DNA of 51,667 bases from Bdellovibrio bacteriovorus (GCF_001592755.1 NZ_LUKF01000005.1:1-51667); one strand, 5' to 3'; numbered from the stretch's first letter, positions 40,915 through 49,702 are shown. The notes: generated from the sequence alone by a model not told the origin. Numbers and translations are program-made.

Positions 40915-41036
40915 AGTTCCTTCTTGGCGTTTGAACAAAAGACGAACTTAGACAAGCCACTAGAAAAACTCAAGATTCGCAACTGACGCGCTGCCATTTC
41001 TTTGCTACTTTTTTTACATCCGATTAAATTGCCTTC

Positions 41037-42452
41037 ATGAGACATTATGTAGTCTGCGATTTGGATGATTGCCTTATAAAAACAGATTTGCTTTATGAAC
41101 AATGGCTTGTTCTTCTAAAATCCAAGCCGTTAGTTTTCTTACAAAGTCCTTTTTGGCTTGTAAAAGGTCGCTCTTATTTTAAATTCAAATTGTCTCAGCA
41201 TGCACCCATTTCCCCTAACCTTCTACCTTACAGGGAAGAAGTAGTTCAGTTTTTAAAAACGTCGAAAACTGATAAAAACAATCAATTAGTTCTTGCTTCA
41301 GCAAGTCCAGAGACTTGGGTGAAAGATATATCTCTCCACACTGGACTGTTTGAATCTGCGCTAGGAAGCTCTCAAGAATCAAATCTAAAGGGAGCTGCCA
41401 AGTATAAAGCCATCAGATCATCCATTGGAGAAAATACATTCACCTATATTGGCGACCACACCGCTGACTTGGAAATCTGGAAGCACTCATCGAAGGTAGT
41501 GGCAGTAAATCCTTCTGTGAGTTTACGCTCCAAAATTGCTTTACTTGCAAAACCTACCGACATTATTACTGACAAAAAAAGATCGACTTGGAATCTGACG
41601 GTCAAACAAATTCGCCCTCATCAATGGATTAAGAACGTCCTTGTCTTTTTGCCCGCATTTGCAGGTCATAAACTGGTTAGTGCGGATAATATTCAGAACG
41701 GCTTACTTGCCTTTGCAGGATTTAGCTTTGCTGCTTCGTTCGTTTACGTACTTAATGACCTCTTAGATCTTAAAGCGGATCGAAATCATCATACCAAAAA
41801 ACGTCGTCCTTTCGCTTCTGGAGACCTGCCAATAAAATGGGGACTTCTGTTACTTCCATCACTTTTGGCCGGTTGTGGAACAATGGCAGCGTTACTACCA
41901 ACTGATTTTGCCATATGGATATCGGTGTATTTGATTTTGAACTTAGCTTATTCTCTCTATCTTAAGCAGAGTGTCGTTGTTGATATTATTATCTTATCCA
42001 TGATGTATACTCTTCGCATATTCGCTGGATCAGCAGCGACGTCTGTGCCAATTTCGGAATGGTTATTAAGCTTCTCTACTTTATTCTTTTTTAGCTTGGC
42101 TTGCGTGAAAAGATACACTGAGATCATTAGAAGTAAAAACAAGATAACTCTCGACGGACGAGGCTATCGACAAGTTGACTATTCAATGGTCCAATCCCTT
42201 GGGGTTGGTTCAGGATTGATATCAATCCTAATCATTCTTTTATATCTTCAGAGCAACGACGTGAGGGCCTTATATAACAACCCCCAGAACTTATGGTTTG
42301 CAACACCTGTACTGCTATTCTGGATCTCTCGAGTTTGGATTCTCACCAATCGCGATGAAATTCATGATGATCCGGTCGTATTTGCCGTAAAAGATAAAAT
42401 TAGCTGGATCTGTCTTGGACTTCTAGGCTTAATCTTTGGGATAGCGACATAA
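41037..42452 (+). CDS. HAD phosphatase fused to UbiA-type polyprenyl-phosphate phosphoribosyltransferase
   Basis: Residues 1 to about 180 are a HAD hydrolase with motif I D8-L-D10, LASASPETW, and GDHTADLEIW. From about 190 a UbiA-family membrane prenyltransferase follows: IRPHQWIKNVLVFLP and the Mg-binding N240DLLDLKADRNH, then KKRRPFASG. The UbiA half matches Rv3806c-like enzymes that join 5-phosphoribose-diphosphate to polyprenyl phosphate. The HAD half could remove the 5-phosphate, giving polyprenyl-phospho-ribose (inference). Its TAA shares a base with the DprE1 start. About eight helices are seen in the UbiA half. Confidence 0.88.
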   Translation: MRHYVVCDLDDCLIKTDLLYEQWLVLLKSKPLVFLQSPFWLVKGRSYFKFKLSQHAPISPNLLPYREEVVQFLKTSKTDKNNQLVLASASPETWVKDISLHTGLFESALGSSQESNLKGAAKYKAIRSSIGENTFTYIGDHTADLEIWKHSSKVVAVNPSVSLRSKIALLAKPTDIITDKKRSTWNLTVKQIRPHQWIKNVLVFLPAFAGHKLVSADNIQNGLLAFAGFSFAASFVYVLNDLLDLKADRNHHTKKRRPFASGDLPIKWGLLLLPSLLAGCGTMAALLPTDFAIWISVYLILNLAYSLYLKQSVVVDIIILSMMYTLRIFAGSAATSVPISEWLLSFSTLFFFSLACVKRYTEIIRSKNKITLDGRGYRQVDYSMVQSLGVGSGLISILIILLYLQSNDVRALYNNPQNLWFATPVLLFWISRVWILTNRDEIHDDPVVFAVKDKISWICLGLLGLIFGIAT

Positions 42453-43756
42453 TGGAATACCCAAGTTGGGGATTTTATCCCGTCGTAAAAAATCAAGATA
42501 CTTACATATTACCAAACAGAATAACTTCAATCCCGAGTTTGACCACCTCTCTCCTACCTCGTGGACTGGGTCGTTCCTATGGAGACTCCTGTCTCAATGA
42601 AAACGGTACACTGATAATAACCAGTCAGCTGAATCATTTTATATCATTTGATGAGAGTTCCGGTGTTCTTTGTTGTGAAAGTGGAATTACTTTCGATGAG
42701 ATTCTTAAATTTGCTATTCCTCGTGGTTGGTTTCTTCCAGTTACGCCCGGGACTAAATTTGTGACCGTGGGCGGTGCTATTGCTAATGATGTTCATGGTA
42801 AAAATCATCATTGTGCAGGGAACTTTGGACACCACGTCCTTTCGTTTGAACTATTACGCTCGAATGGCGAAAGACTCCGCTGCTCTCGAATTGACAATAG
42901 TGACTTCTTTTTTGCCACGATCGGTGGCCTTGGACTAACAGGATTAATTACTTGGGCGGAATTTAAACTGACGAAAATCCAATCGTCATTTATTTCTCAA
43001 GAGCAGATACAGTTTGATTCATTAGCTGATTTTTTGACCTTGTCTGAACAATCCGAAAAGGATTTTGAGTTCACGGTCTCATGGGTTGACTGTGTTAACA
43101 CCGCTAAAGACGTACGGGGAATTTTCATTCGCGGCAACTATTGTAAGCCTTCGGAATCTGCAGTACTAAAGGTCCACAATACTGACACATTTAAAACTGT
43201 TCCGCTGTTTTTTCCAGAATGGATTTTAAATAGCTTTTCCATACGCGCATTTAACGAACTTTATTATAGGAAAAACCTGTCGCATCATAAAAGCAACATC
43301 GTTCACTATGAACCTTTCTTTTATCCACTAGATTCTATCTACCATTGGAATAAAATTTATGGCAAAAGAGGCTTTCTGCAGTACCAGTTCGTCATTCCGT
43401 ATAAAAACGATCAAGGCGCAGCATTGTCAGAAATATTTTCCCTGCTTCAACGCAGCCAAATGGGCTCTTTTTTGGCAGTTTTAAAAACCTTCGGTTCAAT
43501 CCCTTCAGAGGGAATGCTGTCCTTCCCGAAAGAAGGTATAACTTTAGCCTTAGATTTTCCAAACCATGGAGAGTCTTTGTATGAAGTTTTGGAACAATGC
43601 GATCAGATTGTTCGGTCTGTTAACGGTGCTGTTTACCCTGCTAAAGATGCCCGAATGCGCAAAGAAAGTTTTGCAGAGTTCTATCCCCGCCTCAATGAAT
43701 TTGAAAAGTATATCGATCCGAATTTTTCTTCTAGTCTCTGGAGACGTGTAAAATGA
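42452..43756 (+). CDS. dprE1: Decaprenylphosphoryl-beta-D-ribose 2'-oxidase (DprE1-like FAD enzyme)
   Basis: An FAD-linked oxidase that turns polyprenyl-phospho-ribose into the 2-keto form, the first half of ribose-to-arabinose epimerisation. Signatures shared with mycobacterial DprE1 are GLGRSYGD (Y43), VTPGTKFVTVGGAIANDVHGKNHH, GGLGLTG, WNKIYGKRGFLQYQFVIP and the catalytic-Lys segment YPAKDAR. At 434 aa it is slightly shorter than the 461-aa mycobacterial protein. The Cys that benzothiazinones attack (Cys387 in M. tuberculosis) aligns with Ala366 here, in ITLALDFP. It is translationally coupled on both sides (1-nt and 4-nt overlaps). Confidence 0.92.
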   Translation: MEYPSWGFYPVVKNQDTYILPNRITSIPSLTTSLLPRGLGRSYGDSCLNENGTLIITSQLNHFISFDESSGVLCCESGITFDEILKFAIPRGWFLPVTPGTKFVTVGGAIANDVHGKNHHCAGNFGHHVLSFELLRSNGERLRCSRIDNSDFFFATIGGLGLTGLITWAEFKLTKIQSSFISQEQIQFDSLADFLTLSEQSEKDFEFTVSWVDCVNTAKDVRGIFIRGNYCKPSESAVLKVHNTDTFKTVPLFFPEWILNSFSIRAFNELYYRKNLSHHKSNIVHYEPFFYPLDSIYHWNKIYGKRGFLQYQFVIPYKNDQGAALSEIFSLLQRSQMGSFLAVLKTFGSIPSEGMLSFPKEGITLALDFPNHGESLYEVLEQCDQIVRSVNGAVYPAKDARMRKESFAEFYPRLNEFEKYIDPNFSSSLWRRVK

Positions 43757-44490
43757 AAAAAATCTTAGTCATTGGTGCAACTTCAGCGATAGCCCAAGAA
43801 GTAGCTAAATTGTATGCAGCGAATAGCGAAGAGCTCATTCTCTGGGGACGCAACAGCGAGATGCTACATATCATTTCCCAAGATCTTCTCGTTCGAGGTG
43901 GTAAAAAGATATCTTCTATAAGTCATGACTTAAACGATCTTGCTATACACGAATCAAAAATTAATGAGATTTGGAACACTCACTCCAAAATCGATATAGT
44001 GTTATTAGCACATGGAGTCCTTGGAAATCCTAGAAAAGCTGAGGTTAATCAAGCTGAGATGCTTCACCTTTTAAATAGCAACTTTGTTTCTCATGTTTCT
44101 CTACTTACATTCATCTCCCAAAAAATGGTTCAACAAGGTTTTGGAACAATCGCGGTGATCTCATCTGTAGCAGGTGATAGAGGTAAACAGTCAAACTATG
44201 TGTATGGATCCGCAAAGGCCGGAATGACGGCATACACGGATGGTCTAAGAAATCGACTATTCCCTACTGGTGTCCATGTCCTGAATCTAAAGTTAGGCCC
44301 CGTGGATACACCGATGACCAAAGATCACAAAAAAACTGCGTTATTTGGAAAAGCGCCTTCGGTTGCAAAAGGTATTGTTTCCGCCATCGAAAAAAAGAAA
44401 AACACTGTCTATCTACCTATGATTTGGCGCTACATTATGATCATCATCAACAGTATTCCAGAAGCTGTATTCAAGCGTCTCAAGATTTAG
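43753..44490 (+). CDS. dprE2: Decaprenylphosphoryl-2-keto-ribose reductase (DprE2-like SDR)
   Basis: A short-chain dehydrogenase of 245 residues with GATSAIAQEVA (8-18), the LLAHGVLG motif, the catalytic Y151-x-x-x-K155 in YGSAKAG and an upstream Ser in ISSVAGD. It would reduce the 2-keto intermediate to polyprenyl-phospho-arabinose with NAD(P)H. The C-terminal hydrophobic segment (about 220-240) is like that of mycobacterial DprE2 and would keep it near the membrane. The ATG overlaps the DprE1 stop (ATGA). The TAG overlaps the stop of the convergent membrane protein gene. Confidence 0.9.
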   Translation: MKKILVIGATSAIAQEVAKLYAANSEELILWGRNSEMLHIISQDLLVRGGKKISSISHDLNDLAIHESKINEIWNTHSKIDIVLLAHGVLGNPRKAEVNQAEMLHLLNSNFVSHVSLLTFISQKMVQQGFGTIAVISSVAGDRGKQSNYVYGSAKAGMTAYTDGLRNRLFPTGVHVLNLKLGPVDTPMTKDHKKTALFGKAPSVAKGIVSAIEKKKNTVYLPMIWRYIMIIINSIPEAVFKRLKI

Positions 44491-46028
44491 CGTACTTTAC
44501 ATCTGTAGATTGTGAAATATTCCATAGCAGAAACCCGCTCGTAATGTACTCTAAATGTCGTTTTAAAGTCTTCCGAGAACAAAGGAGTATCTTGGTAAAA
44601 ACTCAAGAGACTCCACGGTTCTCCTTTTTTGGGGAAAATTAGATAAGGAACTTTACACGACTTCATGGCAGTCATTGTCGAATCAGGAAAATCTAAATGA
44701 GAGGCCTTCATGTCCATTAACGATGCGCCATCAAAAAATAGTCCTCTGCCTCTCTCCACTAAGTAAGCTTTGTAAAAAGTAGACTCGTAATTATTATTGT
44801 CGGAAAATCCTAATTCCGCGCGGCCAGGTGGCAAAACATTCAAGATAGATTTCAAGTCTCTAAACTCTTTAATTCGAACAGGGGTCTCTGAAAGCAGTTC
44901 AACCACTCTCTTCTGGCGATTCACAGCATTCAGTGCGACAGTTAACAAAAAAGCCGCAAAAATATAATTTACGCGAAGACGCTCCTCAGAACTCTTACGA
45001 TAATACTCCTCATTTGAGAGCCATAATAACACTGGGACCAGTGGCAAAAAATGATGAGGACCGGCGCCCGGTTTACTTGCCGCGATAGCTATTAGCAATG
45101 AAACGCCACAGAAGACGAAGAAAGTAATTCTATAGCGTTTTGAAAAGCCTATAAGTACTAATAGCAAAAGGAAACTGGTAATGAAGGAAACATTTTTTAC
45201 TGTGTCTGAAAATGCAAGACCATGTTTAGACGCCATTTTTAGCCAGGTTAGGTACAAATCTTCTCTGACTTGCGGAAAAAAGAATGGTGCCACCGCAACA
45301 CAAACAAAGGCTACGATGCCCGTAGCTATCTTGAATAACGATCGCTCCCGATTTCTTTCGCAATACAAAGATACAATAGGTACAAAATACAACAAGGCGT
45401 GAAGCTTACTATTGACGGATAGCCCAGCAAGAACCCCTAGCCCAACATACATTTTCCAGGTTTCAACCACACTTCTTTTAGTAACTAACAACAGTGACCA
45501 GAATACATATGTCATCAGAAACGAGTCAGGCCTATTCCAATAGCTGAAATTGTAAAATCCCAATATCACTATGGAAATCAAAGCGACCGAATAAAACTGA
45601 TCTTTTTTTGTTAGCAGAGAATCTTTCGCCAGAAGGACTATACCTAAAAACAAAAGCACTAAGTTTACAAAACCCGAAAGTTTTGAAGCAAAAATAATTG
45701 GCAATCCGCTGGATTGAAAAAAAGCCGTAACTAAATAAGGCCAAGGGCCATACAGTAGTGAGTATCTGCTCTCTGAGTCGAGCTCCGTATAAATTGGATA
45801 TCCCTGCCTCCATAATGCAGCAACGGAAGCGATATTTGCCTCTGCATGATCGAAGAACAAAGGAGTCGCGAGATACGCCAGTGCACTTCCAGCTAGCCAA
45901 ACAAAAGCCGCAATGAGTATTGTCTTGGAGGCAGCAGACATGAACTTCTGAACTTTTGTATTATTACGAATCCAATAGGAAAGAACCAATAACAGAAGAA
46001 AATTTATAAGAAGTGATGAAATCGGCAC
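44487..46028 (-). CDS. GT-C-like membrane glycosyltransferase
   Basis: The 513-residue protein has about eleven hydrophobic segments. After the second, FFDHAEANIASVAALWRQG and YSLLYGPWPYLVTAFF follow, an acidic first loop and a YGPWP motif as found in many GT39-like GT-C transferases. A soluble region of about 130 residues forms the C-terminus. The GTG start at 46028 has AAGGAG 8 nt upstream and lies 2 nt after the stop of the GT87-like gene, so the two are co-translated. It ends against dprE2. A role in moving a polyprenyl-linked sugar such as arabinofuranose is inferred only from its neighbours. Confidence 0.62.
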   Translation of the reverse strand: MPISSLLINFLLLLVLSYWIRNNTKVQKFMSAASKTILIAAFVWLAGSALAYLATPLFFDHAEANIASVAALWRQGYPIYTELDSESRYSLLYGPWPYLVTAFFQSSGLPIIFASKLSGFVNLVLLFLGIVLLAKDSLLTKKDQFYSVALISIVILGFYNFSYWNRPDSFLMTYVFWSLLLVTKRSVVETWKMYVGLGVLAGLSVNSKLHALLYFVPIVSLYCERNRERSLFKIATGIVAFVCVAVAPFFFPQVREDLYLTWLKMASKHGLAFSDTVKNVSFITSFLLLLVLIGFSKRYRITFFVFCGVSLLIAIAASKPGAGPHHFLPLVPVLLWLSNEEYYRKSSEERLRVNYIFAAFLLTVALNAVNRQKRVVELLSETPVRIKEFRDLKSILNVLPPGRAELGFSDNNNYESTFYKAYLVERGRGLFFDGASLMDMKASHLDFPDSTMTAMKSCKVPYLIFPKKGEPWSLLSFYQDTPLFSEDFKTTFRVHYERVSAMEYFTIYRCKVR

Positions 46029-46030
46029 TG

Positions 46031-47197
46031 CTACCGCTCCTTACCAGCAACTTGTTCAGTGCGATGTCGTAAAATTACAGCAAGATAAATTAATATTCCT
46101 ATATAGGCATAAATAGCGGAGTTATTCATAATGAAATCTATCCACGGATCTGATTTATCTCCGTTCAGACTTCTATGAAATATTGTAACAAGCAGTAACC
46201 ACGTTGCGGTCCGACGTCCAACCTTTTGTAACAAAGGAATCATGACAATGCATACAATAAGCAAGGAATAAGGTTTTAAACGTGGAAGCCAAAGCATTAA
46301 CAACAAATAACTCCAGCATAACCGAAGCATTCGATTGCTCTCATCTTTAATCACATTTTTCCATACTAAATAAGAAAGGTATGCAAGCAACAACACGAAG
46401 AAAGTCGCACCCGCCATCCAAAAATCATTTAACAACTTTTCACTAAGATTCTTAAAGAAAAGAAGAATCGTGATATTAGAGGCGTTCGATTCTATTTCAT
46501 TGATTGGGCTATGTTGATTTGAGTATTTACCAAGAATCTGACGGAAAAAACTATTAAATAGGTCGGGAGAGTAAAGAAAATTTATTAGAATTAAACTCAA
46601 TACACCTGCAGAGAAAAGAAAAAACACTTTTGCTTTTTGCTTAACCGTATCCCCTGCCAGTAATATCGCAGGGATTGCCATTACTGAAGGCACGACCTTA
46701 ACAAAGGCCGAGGGCGCAAGCCACAATACCCCTTCGAATTTTCTGACCGCAAAAGACCAAAGAAATAACGCAAAGAAAAGGGCTTCAAAAACCCCGATAT
46801 TACCAGTGTTGTAGTTGGAAAAGGCAGCATTATAGCCTAAAAACAGCCATGTAACGGTGATATACGGGTCCCATTTTAACTTTTGAATCAGTACAAAACT
46901 AATAAATAAAAGAATAGCAAAATGAAAAATTAAATATGTCTTGGGCCCACCAACGCAGAATGGCCTATAAGACTCTAAGAAAATGGCAGGATAAGTGAAA
47001 GATAACTCGAAGCCGAGGTTCGCTGTGATGTAAGGGTCCAATCCCTTATCGGATGCCTTAACGGCTTCACAGTAAATATGATGATCCCATCCTCCTTTGT
47101 TAGAGAAATAAACCTTCAAAGGCGTCTGAAGAACCGCAAAAGCGATCGCTCCAAATAAAAGATATTTTAAAAGATTACGAATCCTTGAATTGATCAT
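46031..47197 (-). CDS. GT87-like (DUF2029) polyprenyl-phosphate-sugar mannosyl/arabinosyltransferase family protein
   Basis: The 389-residue protein has about nine or ten hydrophobic segments. It has GGWDHHIYCEAVKA with the first-loop Asp, GLDPYITANLG, FTYPAIFL, YNTGNIGVFEAL and WLPRLKPYSLLI, in the order usual in GT87/PimE-like membrane mannosyltransferases. It probably moves one sugar from a polyprenyl-phosphate donor outside the membrane. I use the ATG at 47197; a TTG directly before it is possible. It is upstream of, and almost touching, the GT-C gene. Confidence 0.72.
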   Translation of the reverse strand: MINSRIRNLLKYLLFGAIAFAVLQTPLKVYFSNKGGWDHHIYCEAVKASDKGLDPYITANLGFELSFTYPAIFLESYRPFCVGGPKTYLIFHFAILLFISFVLIQKLKWDPYITVTWLFLGYNAAFSNYNTGNIGVFEALFFALFLWSFAVRKFEGVLWLAPSAFVKVVPSVMAIPAILLAGDTVKQKAKVFFLFSAGVLSLILINFLYSPDLFNSFFRQILGKYSNQHSPINEIESNASNITILLFFKNLSEKLLNDFWMAGATFFVLLLAYLSYLVWKNVIKDESNRMLRLCWSYLLLMLWLPRLKPYSLLIVCIVMIPLLQKVGRRTATWLLLVTIFHRSLNGDKSDPWIDFIMNNSAIYAYIGILIYLAVILRHRTEQVAGKER

Positions 47198-47279
47198 CAA
47201 TAGTTACTCTGATTTATAACCAACACGTATTTACTTTGGTATGCAAGGAACAACGATGCTGCTCTGCAACCAAATCTTA

Positions 47280-48281
47280 TTAAAGCGATTCACTAAGCAT
47301 CTTTATAGAGTAGTGGCACGTAAAATGAACTCCGTCGTTCCAGTACTTCGGCGAACCATCATCCTCATCCATACCTTGAAAAGAATCCACTACTTTGATT
47401 CCATCGGTTTCAAGGCTCTTTAGTGCCTTAATCCACTTTTGATGCTTTTCGAAAATGTCCGGGTATTCATTCTTCAGTCGAGTTAAAAATTCGGGATGAT
47501 ATGGTGTAATCAGTATTATAACGTCAACGTCGTGAAGCCTCAGACGTTTCATCTCATCGGAAAAAATTTTTAACGAATCCGGATTTTGTAATGGTTTCAA
47601 GACTCCATGAGCATAGTTTTGATACAACAAATCCACTTCTTTACGAAGACTCTCAGCTGATTCTTTTCCTTTAAAGTCTTCGGACTCACAATCAGTAATT
47701 CTGAGCTCGCTACCAGCTCCTTTACTAATCGTTGTTGCTTCCCTATTACCAATAAAATGCAGCGAAGCTTCTAAAGTATTGTGGTCAATGAGACTTTGAA
47801 GATACTTGATTTTTTGCTGAACACCTTCTTCGGTCGTTTTACTCAAAAAATACTTTCTGAGCGCCGGTGTGTTCTTAATTTTAGAATCCGTACTTTCTCC
47901 AATTAAATCAAAATAGTCCGCGAGCCAAATGACCTTCTTTAATTTTGCATTCTCTTCAGCAATTTTTAATAAAGTTAATTTGGTTATTAATTCAGCTCCA
48001 GAAACGGACAGGTTCAACGTCTTTAATCCGGTCTCTTTTTCTATCCATAAAGGAGGCGTAGTTTCTCCCCGAGATGACCCTAAAATAATTAGTTCAGTTT
48101 CCGGAAATGCTAGCACCCTTTGAGCAGCTTGATAGTAAGTATTTAAGGTCTTCTTTGAGGGCTCGACAGTTTCACATCGATAATAACATTGTGGATCTAG
48201 CGAGTAATTAATTGCTCCAACCAACACGAGGAGCAAAACTGAAAATAACCCAAACAAAATGATGGAATTCTTCGAAGTCAT
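47280..48281 (-). CDS. SGNH-like anchored protein, probable partner of the MBOAT (AlgJ/DltD-like role)
   Basis: One N-terminal helix (about 5-26) anchors an extracytoplasmic domain. Block I of SGNH enzymes is seen as IILGSSRGE, with SSR instead of GDS, and the terminal catalytic D-x-x-H is in YWNDGVHFT. The protein lies 8 nt after the MBOAT gene, with AGGAG 6 nt before its ATG. In alginate, cellulose and D-alanine systems an MBOAT hands an acyl group to such an SGNH-type partner, which puts it on the polymer. The polymer here is unknown. The family was not recognised by name. Confidence 0.68.
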   Translation of the reverse strand: MTSKNSIILFGLFSVLLLVLVGAINYSLDPQCYYRCETVEPSKKTLNTYYQAAQRVLAFPETELIILGSSRGETTPPLWIEKETGLKTLNLSVSGAELITKLTLLKIAEENAKLKKVIWLADYFDLIGESTDSKIKNTPALRKYFLSKTTEEGVQQKIKYLQSLIDHNTLEASLHFIGNREATTISKGAGSELRITDCESEDFKGKESAESLRKEVDLLYQNYAHGVLKPLQNPDSLKIFSDEMKRLRLHDVDVIILITPYHPEFLTRLKNEYPDIFEKHQKWIKALKSLETDGIKVVDSFQGMDEDDGSPKYWNDGVHFTCHYSIKMLSESL

Positions 48282-48289
48282 GTTTGCTC

Positions 48290-49702
48290 CTAAAACTGGA
48301 AGTATAGAAATGGTGATTCCTCACCCATATATGAAAGGCAGATCACGAATAGAAGAGCTAAAAGCAGGGCGTTTCGAAAGCTAGGCTTGAACTGAATCTC
48401 CCAAGTATTGCGCATAAAAAAAGCGGCACCGGACGCTACAACTAAGGCAGCAATAAACCGGTCCTTATGTCTTGCAGGAATAAGAATAATATCCCAAGAA
48501 ATATCTGCGTTTAAAAAAAACACCTTCTGCAACCACAGATTCGCTTCGTGAAAGTTTGGCGCTCGGAAAAATACCCACGCTACGCAAACGAAAAGAAAAG
48601 TTAGAGCCCATTTTAAGGACTTGAACTTCAAAAAGTCCCAACCTCTATCTTTAAAGAAACGTTCAACGGCAAGAACACCGCCATGTAAGACACCCCAAAC
48701 CACGTATGTCCAATTTGCTCCATGCCAAAGACCGCCAATCGCCATGGTTAAGAGAAGATTTCTATATGTTTTAAGTTTGCCCTCTCGATTTCCCCCTAAG
48801 GAGATGTAAAGATAATCACGCAACCACGACGATAGAGAAATATGCCATCGCTGCCAGAACTCAGTAATAGATTTTGACTTATACGGAGACTGGAAGTTTG
48901 CGGGAAACTGGATATTCATCATGAGACCCAAGCCTACCGCCATATCGGAATACCCGCTAAAATCGAAATAGAGCTGCATCGTATATCCTACCATCGCAAG
49001 CCATGCTTCAGCATTTGAAGCCGAGGCCATATTGCCTACCAATGGATCGACAACAGCCGCTATTCTGTCGGCGATAAGCATCTTTTTTGATAGACCGAAA
49101 ATAAAGAAGTAACAGCCTTTCCAAAAATTATCGGCATGGAATACATATGTAGAGGAACTCTCGAGTTGGGGCACGATCTGGTTGTGGCGCACCAGCGGTC
49201 CCGAAATTTGATGAGGAAATAGGGTCACGTACCCTGCAAACTCGAGGAGATGCGCATGGGCATCTGATGTTCTTCGATAAACATCAATGACGTAAGACAT
49301 TGATTGGAAAGTATAGAACGAAATTCCAATTGGCAAAACGAGCTGTAAAGCCGGCAGGACGGAAGCTCCACCGAATGCTGTTACAGAGCTATTCAATGTA
49401 TCTGCAAAGAAATTGTAGTACTTAAAAAAACCTAAAATCGCCAAATTGGCTGACATGGATGTTATTAAAAGTATTTTTCTATGCCGCTGGGTTTGTGCGT
49501 AATAAATAGCTTTAGCGATATAAAAATCAAGAACGACCGTGAATAGCAGAAGAAATACGTACGTTGCACTCCAGTAGCAATAGAAAAACACACTGGATAA
49601 AAACAGGAACCACAACTGAATCTTCTTTTTCTTGATTATGTAATAACCCAAGAGCGTTAACGGCAAAAACAAGAATAAGAAAATATACGAATTAAAAAGC
49701 AT
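48290..49702 (-). CDS. MBOAT-family membrane O-acyltransferase (AlgI-type)
   Basis: The protein begins MLFNSYIFLFLFLPLTL, the classical N-terminus of AlgI-like MBOATs, which decides the start at 49702 although the open frame extends 33 residues further. It has about eleven hydrophobic segments. Signatures are MSYVIDVYRR, FFPHQISGPLVRH-type (here LFPHQISGPLVRH), QLYFDFSGYSDMAVGL, FWQRWHISLSSWLRDYLYI and the catalytic-His region GGLWHGANWTYVVWG. It would take acyl groups from a cytosolic donor and pass them across the membrane to the SGNH-like protein encoded 8 nt downstream. Confidence 0.93.
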   Translation of the reverse strand: MLFNSYIFLFLFLPLTLLGYYIIKKKKIQLWFLFLSSVFFYCYWSATYVFLLLFTVVLDFYIAKAIYYAQTQRHRKILLITSMSANLAILGFFKYYNFFADTLNSSVTAFGGASVLPALQLVLPIGISFYTFQSMSYVIDVYRRTSDAHAHLLEFAGYVTLFPHQISGPLVRHNQIVPQLESSSTYVFHADNFWKGCYFFIFGLSKKMLIADRIAAVVDPLVGNMASASNAEAWLAMVGYTMQLYFDFSGYSDMAVGLGLMMNIQFPANFQSPYKSKSITEFWQRWHISLSSWLRDYLYISLGGNREGKLKTYRNLLLTMAIGGLWHGANWTYVVWGVLHGGVLAVERFFKDRGWDFLKFKSLKWALTFLFVCVAWVFFRAPNFHEANLWLQKVFFLNADISWDIILIPARHKDRFIAALVVASGAAFFMRNTWEIQFKPSFRNALLLALLFVICLSYMGEESPFLYFQF

